From: Yoonia sp.
Lineage (GTDB): Bacteria > Pseudomonadota > Alphaproteobacteria > Rhodobacterales > Rhodobacteraceae
Direction: 5' to 3'
DNA length: 64,000 nt
NCBI RefSeq assembly: GCF_018402175.1
Contig: NZ_JAGYJK010000007.1
Span: 86,598 to 150,597, forward strand
Part shown: positions 36,899-44,954 of the stretch, one piece after another
Layout of the letters: each line of letters opens with the position of its first letter
How positions within the stretch are numbered: the first letter of the stretch is position 1
Notes under the pieces: model-generated
What the model saw: the letters and a program-made list of their open reading frames with translations, nothing else
The model's database searches: none
What the model was told of the DNA's origin: nothing
Made by a program: the position numbers and the translations under genes

Positions 36899-38167
36899 AT
36901 GAAGTATATGATGACCTATGACCTGATGGAAAGCACGCGCAATACCTATCAGTGGCTGGGGGCCAGCGCACGCGCCTATGCATCCTATCCGATGATGTCT
37001 TGGGCGGCAAATCCGGGGATGGATTGGCTCAAGGCCTGGGGCGAGGTCACGGAACGGACATTTGCACGGATGGTGGTCAAACCCGACTGGAACATCCCGG
37101 CGATTTCCGATGACAAGGGCAAGGACCACCCGGTCGTGATCAAACGCGTGCTGGAACGCCCGTTTGGCGATTTGATCCATTTCACCACGCCCGGCCGTAA
37201 GGCCAGCAAACGGCGGGTGCTGGTTGTCGCCCCGATGTCGGGCCATTACGCGACCCTGCTGCGCAAGACCGTGCTCAGCCTGTTGCCCGATGCCGATGTC
37301 TATATCACCGACTGGCACAATGCCCGCGACATCCCCGTCAGCGCGGGCAAGTTCGATGTCGAGGATTACACGCTTTATCTGGTCGATTTCCTGCGCGAGC
37401 TTGGCCCCGACACCCATGTGATCGCCGTGTGCCAGCCTGTGCCTTTGGCGCTGGCCGCCACCGCCTATCTGGCCGCCGAGGACCCCAAGGCGCAACCAAG
37501 ATCATTGACCCTGATCGGTGGTCCCGTCGATCCCGATGCGAACCCCACCGAAGTCACCGATTTTGGCCGGTCTGTCACCATGGGCCAGCTGGAACAGACG
37601 ATGATCCAGCGCGTCGGTTTCAAATATGCGGGCGTTGGCCGGACGGTTTATCCCGGCCTGTTGCAGCTTGCGTCTTTCATCTCGATGAATATGGAAACCC
37701 ATTCCGACGCGTTCCGCGACCAGATCATCAAGGCCGCCAAGGGCGAAGCGACGGAACATGACAAACATAACGTGTTCTATGACGAATATCTGGCGGTCAT
37801 GGACATGACGGCGGAATTTTACCTGTCCACGGTGGAACGCATTTTCAAAAACCGCGAAATCGCGCTGAACAGCTTTTCCGTCAACGGCAAGCCTGTTGAC
37901 CTTGGCAAGATCACGACCGTCGCGGTCAAGATCGTCGAAGGCGAAAATGACGATATTTCCGCCCCCGGCCAGTGTCTTGCCGCCTTGCCCCTGCTGACCG
38001 GCCTGCCCGACAACAAGAAGTTCGCGCATCTGGAACCAGGTGCAGGCCATTACGGGATTTTCGCGGGCCGCAGCTGGCGACAAAATATCCGGCCCCTGGT
38101 GCTGGATTTCATCGACGCCAATTCCGGCGATACGGCCAAACCCGCCAATAAAAACGCCGCCGCCTGA
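36899..38167 (+). CDS. phaZ: Intracellular polyhydroxyalkanoate depolymerase
   Basis: 422 residues, no signal peptide. The family blocks are MKYMMTYDLMESTRNTYQWL, VLVVAPMSGHYATLLRKTVL, DVYITDWHNARDIPV and the C-terminal EPGAGHYGIFAGRSWR. The nucleophile is a Cys (about 178) in VIAVCQPVPLALA, as in the PhaZa1-type intracellular depolymerases. It mobilises stored polymer. ATG 36899 has GGAG six bases upstream; the longer open frame crosses the operator and overlaps the phaC start, so I exclude it. Confidence 0.94.
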   Translation: MKYMMTYDLMESTRNTYQWLGASARAYASYPMMSWAANPGMDWLKAWGEVTERTFARMVVKPDWNIPAISDDKGKDHPVVIKRVLERPFGDLIHFTTPGRKASKRRVLVVAPMSGHYATLLRKTVLSLLPDADVYITDWHNARDIPVSAGKFDVEDYTLYLVDFLRELGPDTHVIAVCQPVPLALAATAYLAAEDPKAQPRSLTLIGGPVDPDANPTEVTDFGRSVTMGQLEQTMIQRVGFKYAGVGRTVYPGLLQLASFISMNMETHSDAFRDQIIKAAKGEATEHDKHNVFYDEYLAVMDMTAEFYLSTVERIFKNREIALNSFSVNGKPVDLGKITTVAVKIVEGENDDISAPGQCLAALPLLTGLPDNKKFAHLEPGAGHYGIFAGRSWRQNIRPLVLDFIDANSGDTAKPANKNAAA

Positions 38168-38168
38168 C

Positions 38169-38888
38169 CTACAGCCGCAGCAGCGGCGGCGCTGTCATCC
38201 AGCGCCGCAGCGCCGCCGTCACCTGATCCGGCGCCTCGAGCGTGGGCACGTATCCGGCATCCTCGATCACCTCTAGCGTGGCATAGGGGATCAGTTCGGC
38301 CATGAATTCCTGCCGCTTGACCGGATATTGCCCGTCATGCCGCCCGCAGATCACAAAGGCGGGCTGTTTGATCTGGCTCAGCGTCGATTGCTGGTCCTTG
38401 CGCCGCTGCATCGCGCGCGACTGGCTGACATAGGCGGCAGGGCCCAGCGCCTCGGCCATCTGGCGCAGATGGCGGACCAATGCGACGCGGTCGGTCGTGG
38501 GGGCCATCCATGTTGAATTGATTTCGTGCTGCACAACCTCGTGCCAGCGCCCGCCGCCTTTGGCCGCGATGATATGAGATTCGCGCGCGGCTGCGGTCTC
38601 GGGCGTCTCGGCCTGCGCGCTGGTGGCGATCAGCGCGATCCGCGTCACACGCTGCGGCGCGCGGCGCAGGATTTCCAGCGCGACCATCCCGCCCATCCCC
38701 ATCCCCGCCAGCGCGAATTTCGCAGGCGCCCAAGTCAGGATCTGCGAGGCGATTTCTTCCATCCTTTCGCCTTGGGTCGTGGGGGCGAACATCACCGCGT
38801 GATCCTTGGCCAGATCCAGCATCTGCGGCCCGAAAACCCCCAGATCGCACAGCATCGGCGGGACAAGGACGATCGGATCATGCGGCAT
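38169..38888 (-). CDS. Alpha/beta-hydrolase-fold protein lacking the catalytic Ser and His
   Basis: 239 residues with a clear alpha/beta-hydrolase layout. The nucleophile elbow reads LAGMGMGGMVALEIL, so the position of the serine in G-x-S-x-G (about residue 64) is Gly. The acid survives in CGRHDGQYP (Asp about 185), but the usual Gly-His near the end is DAGYVPTLE, with Tyr about 213. Two of three catalytic residues are therefore missing by eye. It may be a binding protein or scaffold, or use another chemistry. It abuts phaZ (convergent), and the next hydrolase upstream is intact. Confidence 0.8.
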   Translation of the reverse strand: MPHDPIVLVPPMLCDLGVFGPQMLDLAKDHAVMFAPTTQGERMEEIASQILTWAPAKFALAGMGMGGMVALEILRRAPQRVTRIALIATSAQAETPETAAARESHIIAAKGGGRWHEVVQHEINSTWMAPTTDRVALVRHLRQMAEALGPAAYVSQSRAMQRRKDQQSTLSQIKQPAFVICGRHDGQYPVKRQEFMAELIPYATLEVIEDAGYVPTLEAPDQVTAALRRWMTAPPLLRL

Positions 38889-38978
38889 TGTGGCTATCTC
38901 TGGTTGTTCCGGCTGGGCCCTTTTGGCCTGCCTGCCCCCGCATCACAAGTGGCATCGGCGCAGGACCGTCGCCTTTGG

Positions 38979-39719
38979 TCAGCCACGCGCGATCACATCC
39001 GTGATACTGTCCGCGATCAGGGCAAGGCAGCTGTCATCGGAAAACCGGTGGTCAGCCCCGTCCACCAGCGTCAGCCGCATGTCAGGCCCCTGCGCATGAT
39101 CCAGCAGGCGCTGCGCCACGGTCATATCCACATCCTTGTCCGCCGTCCCTTGCAAGAACCGCACGGGGAATGGCAGGTGCAGGGGCGCGCGCAGGACCAG
39201 ATGGTCGCGCCCGTCCTCGATCAGGCGGCGAGTGATGATATAGGGGTCGCCATAGTCTGACGGCAGCGCGATCTGTCCGTCCGTCATCAGCGCCGCACGT
39301 TGGGCGTCACTTGCGCCCGCCCACATGCTGTCTTCGGTGAAATCGGGGGCGGCGGCGATGGTCACCAGACCGGCCACCCTGTCAGGCATGGCGCGCGCCA
39401 AAAGCAGGGAAATCCAGCCCCCCATGCTGGACCCGACCAACACCACAGGCCCCGCGACCAGCCCGATGGCGGCCTGCGCATCGTGATACCAGTCGCCAAT
39501 CGCCCCGTCGGTGAAGGCGCCGCTGCTGTCGCCGTGGCCGGAATAGTCGAACCGCAAAAACGCCCTGCCCTGCGCGCGCGCCCAGTCTTCCAGAAACACA
39601 GCCTTGGTGCCGCCCATGTCGGATTTGAACCCGCCAAGGAACACCACCACAGGCCCCATGCCATCCGTCAGATGATAGGCAATTTTGCGCCCCGCGGGCG
39701 TGATCAGATAATCGGGCAT
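38979..39719 (-). CDS. Alpha/beta hydrolase (ABHD10-like, intact triad)
   Basis: 246 residues, cytosolic. VVFLGGFKSDMGGTKAVFLE at the oxyanion side, LRFDYSGHGDSSGAF, nucleophile elbow VLVGSSMGGWISLLLARAMP, Asp in LQGTADKDVDM and His in VDGADHRFSD give a complete triad. The sequence style is that of bacterial relatives of mitochondrial ABHD10 (acyl-protein/acyl-glucuronide esterases). The substrate is unknown. Upstream in the same direction as the inactive-looking hydrolase. Confidence 0.85.
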   Translation of the reverse strand: MPDYLITPAGRKIAYHLTDGMGPVVVFLGGFKSDMGGTKAVFLEDWARAQGRAFLRFDYSGHGDSSGAFTDGAIGDWYHDAQAAIGLVAGPVVLVGSSMGGWISLLLARAMPDRVAGLVTIAAAPDFTEDSMWAGASDAQRAALMTDGQIALPSDYGDPYIITRRLIEDGRDHLVLRAPLHLPFPVRFLQGTADKDVDMTVAQRLLDHAQGPDMRLTLVDGADHRFSDDSCLALIADSITDVIARG

Positions 39720-39760
39720 GGCGGGGCCTTTCAGGTCAGGGCACCGCGACTGGCGGGCTG

Positions 39761-40006
39761 TCAGCCGCCGACATAGACCGCTTTGCGCGGACGGTAAAAG
39801 ATTTTCTGGTCATGCAACCGGCCCAGCAATTCCTCGCCCGTGCGCTGATCCTGTTCAATCACGCGGATCGATTCCAGATGGGCGGGGTTTTCCTCGGACA
39901 AGGCAAGGCGCATCCGCGACAATTCACGCCCGCGCGCGCGCAGCGCCTCTTCGATCAGATCGACATCGGCAATGCTCAGATCGAATGTGCGGTTATAGCT
40001 TGGCAT
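39761..40006 (-). CDS. Small conserved hypothetical protein
   Basis: 81 residues, probably helical: SIADVDLIEEALRARGRELS, RVIEQDQRTGEELLGRLHDQ, then KIFYRPRKAVYVGG. No membrane segment or signal. Codon usage and GC resemble neighbours. I recognise no family function. Same strand as the two hydrolases, 41 bases upstream of them, and divergent from thrS. Confidence 0.6.
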   Translation of the reverse strand: MPSYNRTFDLSIADVDLIEEALRARGRELSRMRLALSEENPAHLESIRVIEQDQRTGEELLGRLHDQKIFYRPRKAVYVGG

Positions 40007-40212
40007 GATCCACCCCCGGGTGCTGCGGTTTCGTATCGGAAACTGATGTCGGTTTTACTGCGCAAGGCGTCGCAGTCAACGTATATCTGTGCATACAAAT
40101 CATGCGGTCTGTTCAATCGGCTTGACGATCCGGCAGCGCGGCGGCATCACACGCGCAGACATAACCCGCAACCGGGCGTTCCGTGGGCGCCAAACCGACG
40201 AGGAGCTTGCCG

Positions 40213-42159
40213 ATGGCACAGATTTCCCTGACATTTCCCGATGGCAATAGCCGGTCCTATGACGCAGGCGTCACCGCCGGTGACGTCGCCAGCGACATTT
40301 CCCCTTCCTTGCGCAAAAAGGCGATTTCCGCCACCGTGAACGGAGCGCATTACGATCTGCAATGGCCGATTGATACCGATGCGCAGATCGCCATCAACAC
40401 GATGAAGGACGAAGCGCCCGCGCTTGAACTCGTCCGCCACGATCTGGCCCATATTATGGCCCGCGCGGTGCAGGACATCTGGCCCGATACCCAAGTCACT
40501 ATCGGCCCCGTGATCAAGGACGGCTGGTATTACGATTTCGACCGCAAGGAACCTTTCACCCCCGAAGACCTTGGCTTGATCGAGAAAAAGATGAAGGAAA
40601 TCATCAACAAACGCGATGATGTCCGCACCGAGATCTGGGACCGCACCCGCGCCGTGCAATATTACACCGACCGGGGCGAGCCTTATAAGGTCGAACTGAT
40701 TGACAGCATCCCCGGCAATGAACCTTTGCGCATGTATTGGCATGGCGACTGGCAGGATCTGTGCCGTGGCCCGCATTTGCAGAACACCGGCCAGGTGCCT
40801 GCCGATGCGTTCAAACTGATGAGCATCGCCGGTGCCTATTGGCGCGGCGACAGCACCCGTCCGATGCTGCAACGCATCTACGGGACGGCCTTTACCAATA
40901 AAGACGCGCTGAAAGACCACCTGCACCGTCTGGAAGAAGCCGCCAAGCGCGACCACCGCAAGCTGGGCCGCGAAATGAACCTGTTTCACATGCAGGAAGA
41001 AGCCCCCGGTCAGGTGTTCTGGCACCCCGATGGTTGGACGATCTATACCGAATTGCAAGATTACATGCGCCGCCGCCAGCGCGCGGGCGGCTATGTCGAG
41101 GTGAACACACCCCAGGTCGTGGACCGCAAGCTGTGGGAAAAATCCGGCCATTGGGACAAGTATCAGGAAAACATGTTCATCGTCGAAGTGGACGAGGAAC
41201 ATGCCCGCGAAAAAGCGGTCAATGCGCTGAAACCGATGAACTGCCCCTGTCATGTACAGATTTTCAACCAAGGTCTGAAATCCTACCGCGATCTGCCGTT
41301 GCGGATGGCGGAATTCGGGTCTTGTGCGCGCTATGAACCATCTGGTGCGCTGCATGGCATCATGCGGGTGCGTGGTTTCACGCAGGATGACGGGCATATT
41401 TTCTGCCGCGAAGACCAGATCGAACCGGAAACAGCGCGCTTCATCGCGTTTTTGTCGCGGGTCTATGCCGATCTGGGATTCAACGACTGGACCATCAAAC
41501 TGTCCACGCGCCCCGAACAACGGATCGGGTCCGATGCGACATGGGATATGATGGAAAAGGCCTTGGGCGATGCCTGCCGCGCGGCCGGTTACGATTTCGA
41601 ATTGTTGGAAGGGGAAGGCGCGTTTTACGGGCCAAAGCTGGAATTCACGCTGACAGATGCGATTGGCCGGAACTGGCAATGCGGCACCTTGCAGGTGGAT
41701 GCCAACCTGCCCGAACGGCTGGATGCGGAATATATCGGGACGGATGGCGAAAAGCACCGGCCCGTCATGCTGCACCGCGCGACTTTGGGCAGTTTCGAAC
41801 GCTTCATCGGCATCCTGATTGAAGAACACGCCGGCAAGCTGCCGTTCTGGCTGGCCCCGCGTCAGGTGGTGGTGGCGACCATCGTGTCGGACGCCGATGA
41901 TTACGCGCGCGAGCTGGTGGCGGCACTGACCGCTGCCGGTGTCCGGGCCGAGGCTGACACCCGCAACGAAAAGATCAATTACAAGGTGCGCGAACATTCG
42001 GTCGGCAAGGTGCCTGTAATCCTCGCCGTCGGTGCGCGCGAGGTCGAGGAACGCACCGCAACCGCGCGTCAGCTGGGCGAAAACCAGACCCGCGTGGTGA
42101 CGATGGACGAGATCGTGGCGGAACTGAGACTGCGCGCCACGCCGCCTGATCTGCTTTAG
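40213..42159 (+). CDS. thrS: Threonyl-tRNA synthetase
   Basis: 648 residues, usual length. N-terminal TGS domain ([17 protein letters not shown]), editing domain with [17 protein letters not shown], catalytic class II core with [26 protein letters not shown], and [15 protein letters not shown], then the anticodon-binding domain from about 545 ([16 protein letters not shown]). ATG 40213 with AGGAG nine bases upstream; the frame opens 30 bases earlier without family sequence. Confidence 0.97.
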   Translation: MAQISLTFPDGNSRSYDAGVTAGDVASDISPSLRKKAISATVNGAHYDLQWPIDTDAQIAINTMKDEAPALELVRHDLAHIMARAVQDIWPDTQVTIGPVIKDGWYYDFDRKEPFTPEDLGLIEKKMKEIINKRDDVRTEIWDRTRAVQYYTDRGEPYKVELIDSIPGNEPLRMYWHGDWQDLCRGPHLQNTGQVPADAFKLMSIAGAYWRGDSTRPMLQRIYGTAFTNKDALKDHLHRLEEAAKRDHRKLGREMNLFHMQEEAPGQVFWHPDGWTIYTELQDYMRRRQRAGGYVEVNTPQVVDRKLWEKSGHWDKYQENMFIVEVDEEHAREKAVNALKPMNCPCHVQIFNQGLKSYRDLPLRMAEFGSCARYEPSGALHGIMRVRGFTQDDGHIFCREDQIEPETARFIAFLSRVYADLGFNDWTIKLSTRPEQRIGSDATWDMMEKALGDACRAAGYDFELLEGEGAFYGPKLEFTLTDAIGRNWQCGTLQVDANLPERLDAEYIGTDGEKHRPVMLHRATLGSFERFIGILIEEHAGKLPFWLAPRQVVVATIVSDADDYARELVAALTAAGVRAEADTRNEKINYKVREHSVGKVPVILAVGAREVEERTATARQLGENQTRVVTMDEIVAELRLRATPPDLL

Positions 42160-42489
42160 TCAGGCGCGCAAGTACTTCGCCTGCACGTCCGGTTTCCAAC
42201 CGATGGTCCAGCCGCCGTCGGTGGCGATCACAGGGCGTTTCATCAGCGTCGGATAGGCGGCCAGCAGGGCGGCTGTGTCTTGCGCGCGGGCGTCCTCGGA
42301 CAAGCCGCGCCATGTGGTCGAGGCGCGGTTGATCGCAGTATCGCCAAAGGCCGCAACGATGGCCTGAATGTCATCGGCATCCAGCCCGTCCGCGCGCACA
42401 TCGATCACCTGCGGCGTGATGCCTTGCGCATGCAGCGCGGCCAGCGCCTTGCGGCAGGTATCGCAGGATTTCAGTCCGAAGAACCGCAT
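42160..42489 (-). CDS. ArsC/Spx-family reductase-like protein (first)
   Basis: 109 residues, thioredoxin-like fold. N-terminal FFGLKSCDTCRKALAALHAQ has a C-x-x-C at the active site. The C-terminal block LMKRPVIATDGGWTIGWKP is characteristic of the YffB/Spx/ArsC family. Arsenate reductase activity is not implied. ATG 42489 has AGGAG with six-base spacing. Its stop lies directly next to the thrS stop (convergent). Confidence 0.85.
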   Translation of the reverse strand: MRFFGLKSCDTCRKALAALHAQGITPQVIDVRADGLDADDIQAIVAAFGDTAINRASTTWRGLSEDARAQDTAALLAAYPTLMKRPVIATDGGWTIGWKPDVQAKYLRA

Positions 42490-42622
42490 TATCAACTCCT
42501 GTTTGGCTGCGACGTCGTGTCAATTGCGTTTTTTATAAAACACCGGAGTCTTGGGATTACAAGGCAAAGGGAAGACCGCTTGTCGCGGAGCCCGGGTGCT
42601 GGCGACAAAAGGAGAGGACGAC

Positions 42623-42832
42623 ATGCCAAGCGGCACAGTGAAATGGTTCAACACGACCAAGGGGTTCGGCTTTATCGCCCCCGATGATGGCGGCAACGAC
42701 ATCTTTGTTCATATCTCGGCGGTGGAACAATCGGGGATGACGGGGTTGGCGGACAACCAGAAAATCACCTTTGATCTGGTCGAAGGGCGCGACGGGCGCA
42801 AGATGGCCGGCAATCTGGCCAAGGCCGATTAA
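42623..42832 (+). CDS. Cold-shock protein, CspA family
   Basis: 69 residues, single CSD fold. GTVKWFNTTKGFGFIAPDDG contains RNP1 (KGFGFI), and DIFVHISAVEQSG contains RNP2. Binds single-stranded RNA/DNA. A strong AAAGGAGAGG site precedes ATG 42623, and the approximately 130 bases upstream without a gene are consistent with a long 5' leader, common in cold-shock genes. The ends of this gene and the next reductase gene overlap by four bases. Confidence 0.95.
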   Translation: MPSGTVKWFNTTKGFGFIAPDDGGNDIFVHISAVEQSGMTGLADNQKITFDLVEGRDGRKMAGNLAKAD

Positions 42833-43149
42833 CCCAGCCAGACCGCCTGTGCGGTGGCGTCCCAACCTAGCGTCCAGCGGGTGCCATCCGTGATGATGGG
42901 GCGGGCCATCAGGGCGGGCTGGGCGTCCAGCTGCGCATCTGTTTCTGATTCCCGCAGCCAAGCGTTAAGGTTGCGGTACGCCTGCGATTTGCGGTCGATC
43001 AGATTGTCACCGAATTCCGCGATCAGCGGTGCCCATTCAGCGGCGCTCAACGGGTCGGCGCGGATGTCGCGCAGGGTCACGCCCTGATCGTCAAGCGCCC
43101 TGAGCGCTGCCTTGCAATCCGAACATGTGGGCAGGCCGTAAAGGATCAT
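42829..43149 (-). CDS. ArsC/Spx-family reductase-like protein (second)
   Basis: 106 residues, a paralogue of the gene at 42160 in the same orientation. It has YGLPTCSDCKAALRALDDQG with C-x-x-C and LMARPIITDGTRWTLGWD. The two lie on either side of the cold-shock gene, which reads the other way. Start ATG 43149. Confidence 0.83.
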   Translation of the reverse strand: MILYGLPTCSDCKAALRALDDQGVTLRDIRADPLSAAEWAPLIAEFGDNLIDRKSQAYRNLNAWLRESETDAQLDAQPALMARPIITDGTRWTLGWDATAQAVWLG

Positions 43150-43192
43150 CGCGGTTCCAGTTTGTTAACCATGCCGCGCGATATTGCGCCGC

Positions 43193-43702
43193 ATGTCCTG
43201 TTATCGCCGCCCGCGCCTGCCCGGTGCAACCGTCTTTTTCACTGTCAATCTGGCAGACCGCAGCAGCAGTTTGTTGCTGCACGAGGTCGCGGCGCTGCGC
43301 CTGGCCGTGATGCAGACGCGCGCGCAACGCCCGTTCAAGGTGGATGCATGGGTGGTCCTGCCCGATCACATGCATTGCATCTGGACCCTGCCTGCGGGGG
43401 ACGCGGATTATTCGACGCGGATGGGCGCGATCAAGGGGCGGTTTTCGCAGGCGGCCCGTAGGTCGGGGTTCACCCCGACACCCCACCCTTTCAATCCTCA
43501 CGGCGTCATTGCGGGCCGTGCACGGGTCGGGGAGAACCCCGACCTACGGACCGAGGCCCCCATTTGGCAAAAACGGTTCTGGGAACACCACATCCGCGAC
43601 GATGCCGACTTCGCGGCGCATATGGACTATTGCCGCATCAACCCCGTCAAACACGGGCTGGTCGATGACCCGCAGGATTGGCCCTACACATCCTTCCGGT
43701 AG
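43193..43702 (+). mobile_element. REP-associated tyrosine transposase (RAYT, IS200-like domesticated Y1 transposase)
   Basis: 169 residues. The HUH motif is in WVVLPDHMHCIWTLP (His-Met-His) and the nucleophile Tyr is in AHMDYCRINPVKHGLV. The start MSCYRRPRLPGATVFFTVNL and the C-terminal WPYTSFR are typical of RAYT proteins that process REP palindromes rather than acting as ordinary IS transposases. Two inverted REP-like palindromes lie inside the coding region (43456-43549) and are translated as FTPTPHPFNPHGVIAGRA and onward, a stretch that looks inserted. Another palindrome cluster follows the stop. ATG 43193 is preferred to TTG 43184. Confidence 0.88.
43456..43549. repeat. Pair of inverted REP-like palindromes inside the RAYT gene
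   Basis: CCGTAG-GTCGGGG-TTCA-CCCCGAC lies at 43456-43479, and GTCGGGG-AGAA-CCCCGAC-CTACGG at 43526-43549. Each is a 7-bp perfect hairpin. The second is the reverse complement of the first apart from one loop base, an arrangement like a BIME. The element is in frame and does not break the transposase. Confidence 0.8.
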
Positions 43703-43778
43703 GGTGCGCATCCTGCGCACCCGTAGGCGGGGGTGTGTGATTGGGTGTGCAAAATGCGCACCCTACCCAATCACCCCC
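43698..43778. repeat. REP/BIME-like inverted repeats after the RAYT gene
   Basis: GGTAGGGTGCGCA (43698-43710) and TGCGCACCCTACC (43755-43767) are inverted copies. Inside them GGGTGCGCA-TCC-TGCGCACCC and GGGTGTGC-AAAAT-GCGCACCC form separate hairpins. An outer pair (GTGATTGGG region and CCCAATCAC) extends the symmetry. The repeat spans the RAYT stop and the end of thyX, whose TAG stop lies within it. Confidence 0.75.
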
Positions 43779-44668
43779 GTAAACTCCCGCCATTCGCCCT
43801 TGCTCATGCCGGAGGTTTCCTGCGTCACCTCTTCGCCTTTCAGCATACGCCGCACGCAGTCGATCGCCTTGCCTGACAGCGTCGCGCCACCCATCCGGTA
43901 ATCCTCGAACGCGCCATAGGCGGCGGGCACCCAATCGGCGACGACTTTGCAGATCTCATCCGCATAGACGCGGATTTCATATTGCGCATGGCTGTCGGCG
44001 CGCAGGCGCAGGAAATGGAACAGGTTGTGCAGGTCGACCTTCCAGTACCACTGGGTATAGATATTGGCGGGCAGGTTCATCCGCGCCAGTTCGCGCGCCA
44101 GACCCTGCTGGCCATCATCGCTGATCATCTCGGCGTAGTGGTCGTAACAGCGCGCGGCGTCGTCCTTGAGATAGGCCAGCACGCGCGCGGCCTCTTCGCC
44201 GGTCAGCGCCTCGCCACGGCCCTGATTGTTGATGACCGATTGCGCGGCCAGATGTTCAGGCGCGGGGATATAGAATTCGCGGTCAAGGATCGAATAGCGC
44301 GCGGAATATTCGTTCACATTCGCGGTCCGGTGGCGGATCCACTGACGGGCGACGAAAACCGGCAGTTTGACATGCAGCTTGATCTCGCACATCTCGAACG
44401 GGGTCGAATGCCAGTGCCGCATCAGATAGCGGATCAGACCTTCGTCATTTTGCACCGATTTGGTGCCGCGGCCATAGCTGACCCGCGCCGCCTGACAGAT
44501 CGCGGCGTCATCGCCCATATAATCAACCACCCGGATGAACCCGTGGTCCAACACGTCGTAAGCCTTGTAAAGATGCGCCTCCATCCCCGGGGCTGTCGCG
44601 CGCAGGGTCGGTTGCGGATGGGCGCGCAAAGTATCGATTTCGGCCTGCTGGTCGGGGGTGATGGGCAT
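43763..44668 (-). CDS. thyX: FAD-dependent thymidylate synthase
   Basis: 301 residues. Makes dTMP with NADPH/FAD and methylene-tetrahydrofolate. The ThyX signature is [14 protein letters not shown] in [18 protein letters not shown], with the [19 protein letters not shown] block before it and [20 protein letters not shown] after it. ATG 44668 ([19 protein letters not shown]) is preferred to the longer open frame. The last codons and the TAG stop fall in the REP-like repeat beside the RAYT gene. Confidence 0.95.
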   Translation of the reverse strand: MPITPDQQAEIDTLRAHPQPTLRATAPGMEAHLYKAYDVLDHGFIRVVDYMGDDAAICQAARVSYGRGTKSVQNDEGLIRYLMRHWHSTPFEMCEIKLHVKLPVFVARQWIRHRTANVNEYSARYSILDREFYIPAPEHLAAQSVINNQGRGEALTGEEAARVLAYLKDDAARCYDHYAEMISDDGQQGLARELARMNLPANIYTQWYWKVDLHNLFHFLRLRADSHAQYEIRVYADEICKVVADWVPAAYGAFEDYRMGGATLSGKAIDCVRRMLKGEEVTQETSGMSKGEWREFTGVIG

Positions 44669-44774
44669 TGCGGTCTCCGGTCTAGGGGATGAGTCTGCCC
44701 GCAGTATAGGCAAAGCCATGTGGTGGCAAAACCTCTTGCGGCGTGAAAACGACGCAGACTGTGCTGGGGGTGTG

Positions 44775-44840
44775 TTGACAGACCCCAAGCCGGGCAAGAT
44801 ACGCTATCCAACGATAGAGTATTGAGACGTTCGATAGTAT
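44775..44840 (+). promoter_or_regulatory. Possible promoter/operator region of the Slam-like gene
   Basis: TTGACA (44775-44780) is followed after 17 bases by GATACG, a weak -10. Just downstream CTATC-CAAC-GATAG (44804-44817) is an inverted repeat, with another CGATAG-type half at about 44832. The region lies in the 286-base gap between divergent thyX and the Slam-like gene. Purely a pattern call. Confidence 0.35.
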
Positions 44841-44954
44841 GAGTTTAGTGTTTTACGCAGCAGCCCTTGCCGGCGCACCCGCCGGCGTCCGGCACGGTTG
44901 CAAAAGGTGACGCATCTGTGGTTGCGCCGCGGCCGGGCGTTATAGGGGCCGCTG

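Noticed and set aside
42160..42489. Arsenate resistance locus around the ArsC-like genes
   Set aside because: No arsB/acr3, arsR or arsH nearby, and the proteins fit the Spx/YffB branch rather than true ArsC.
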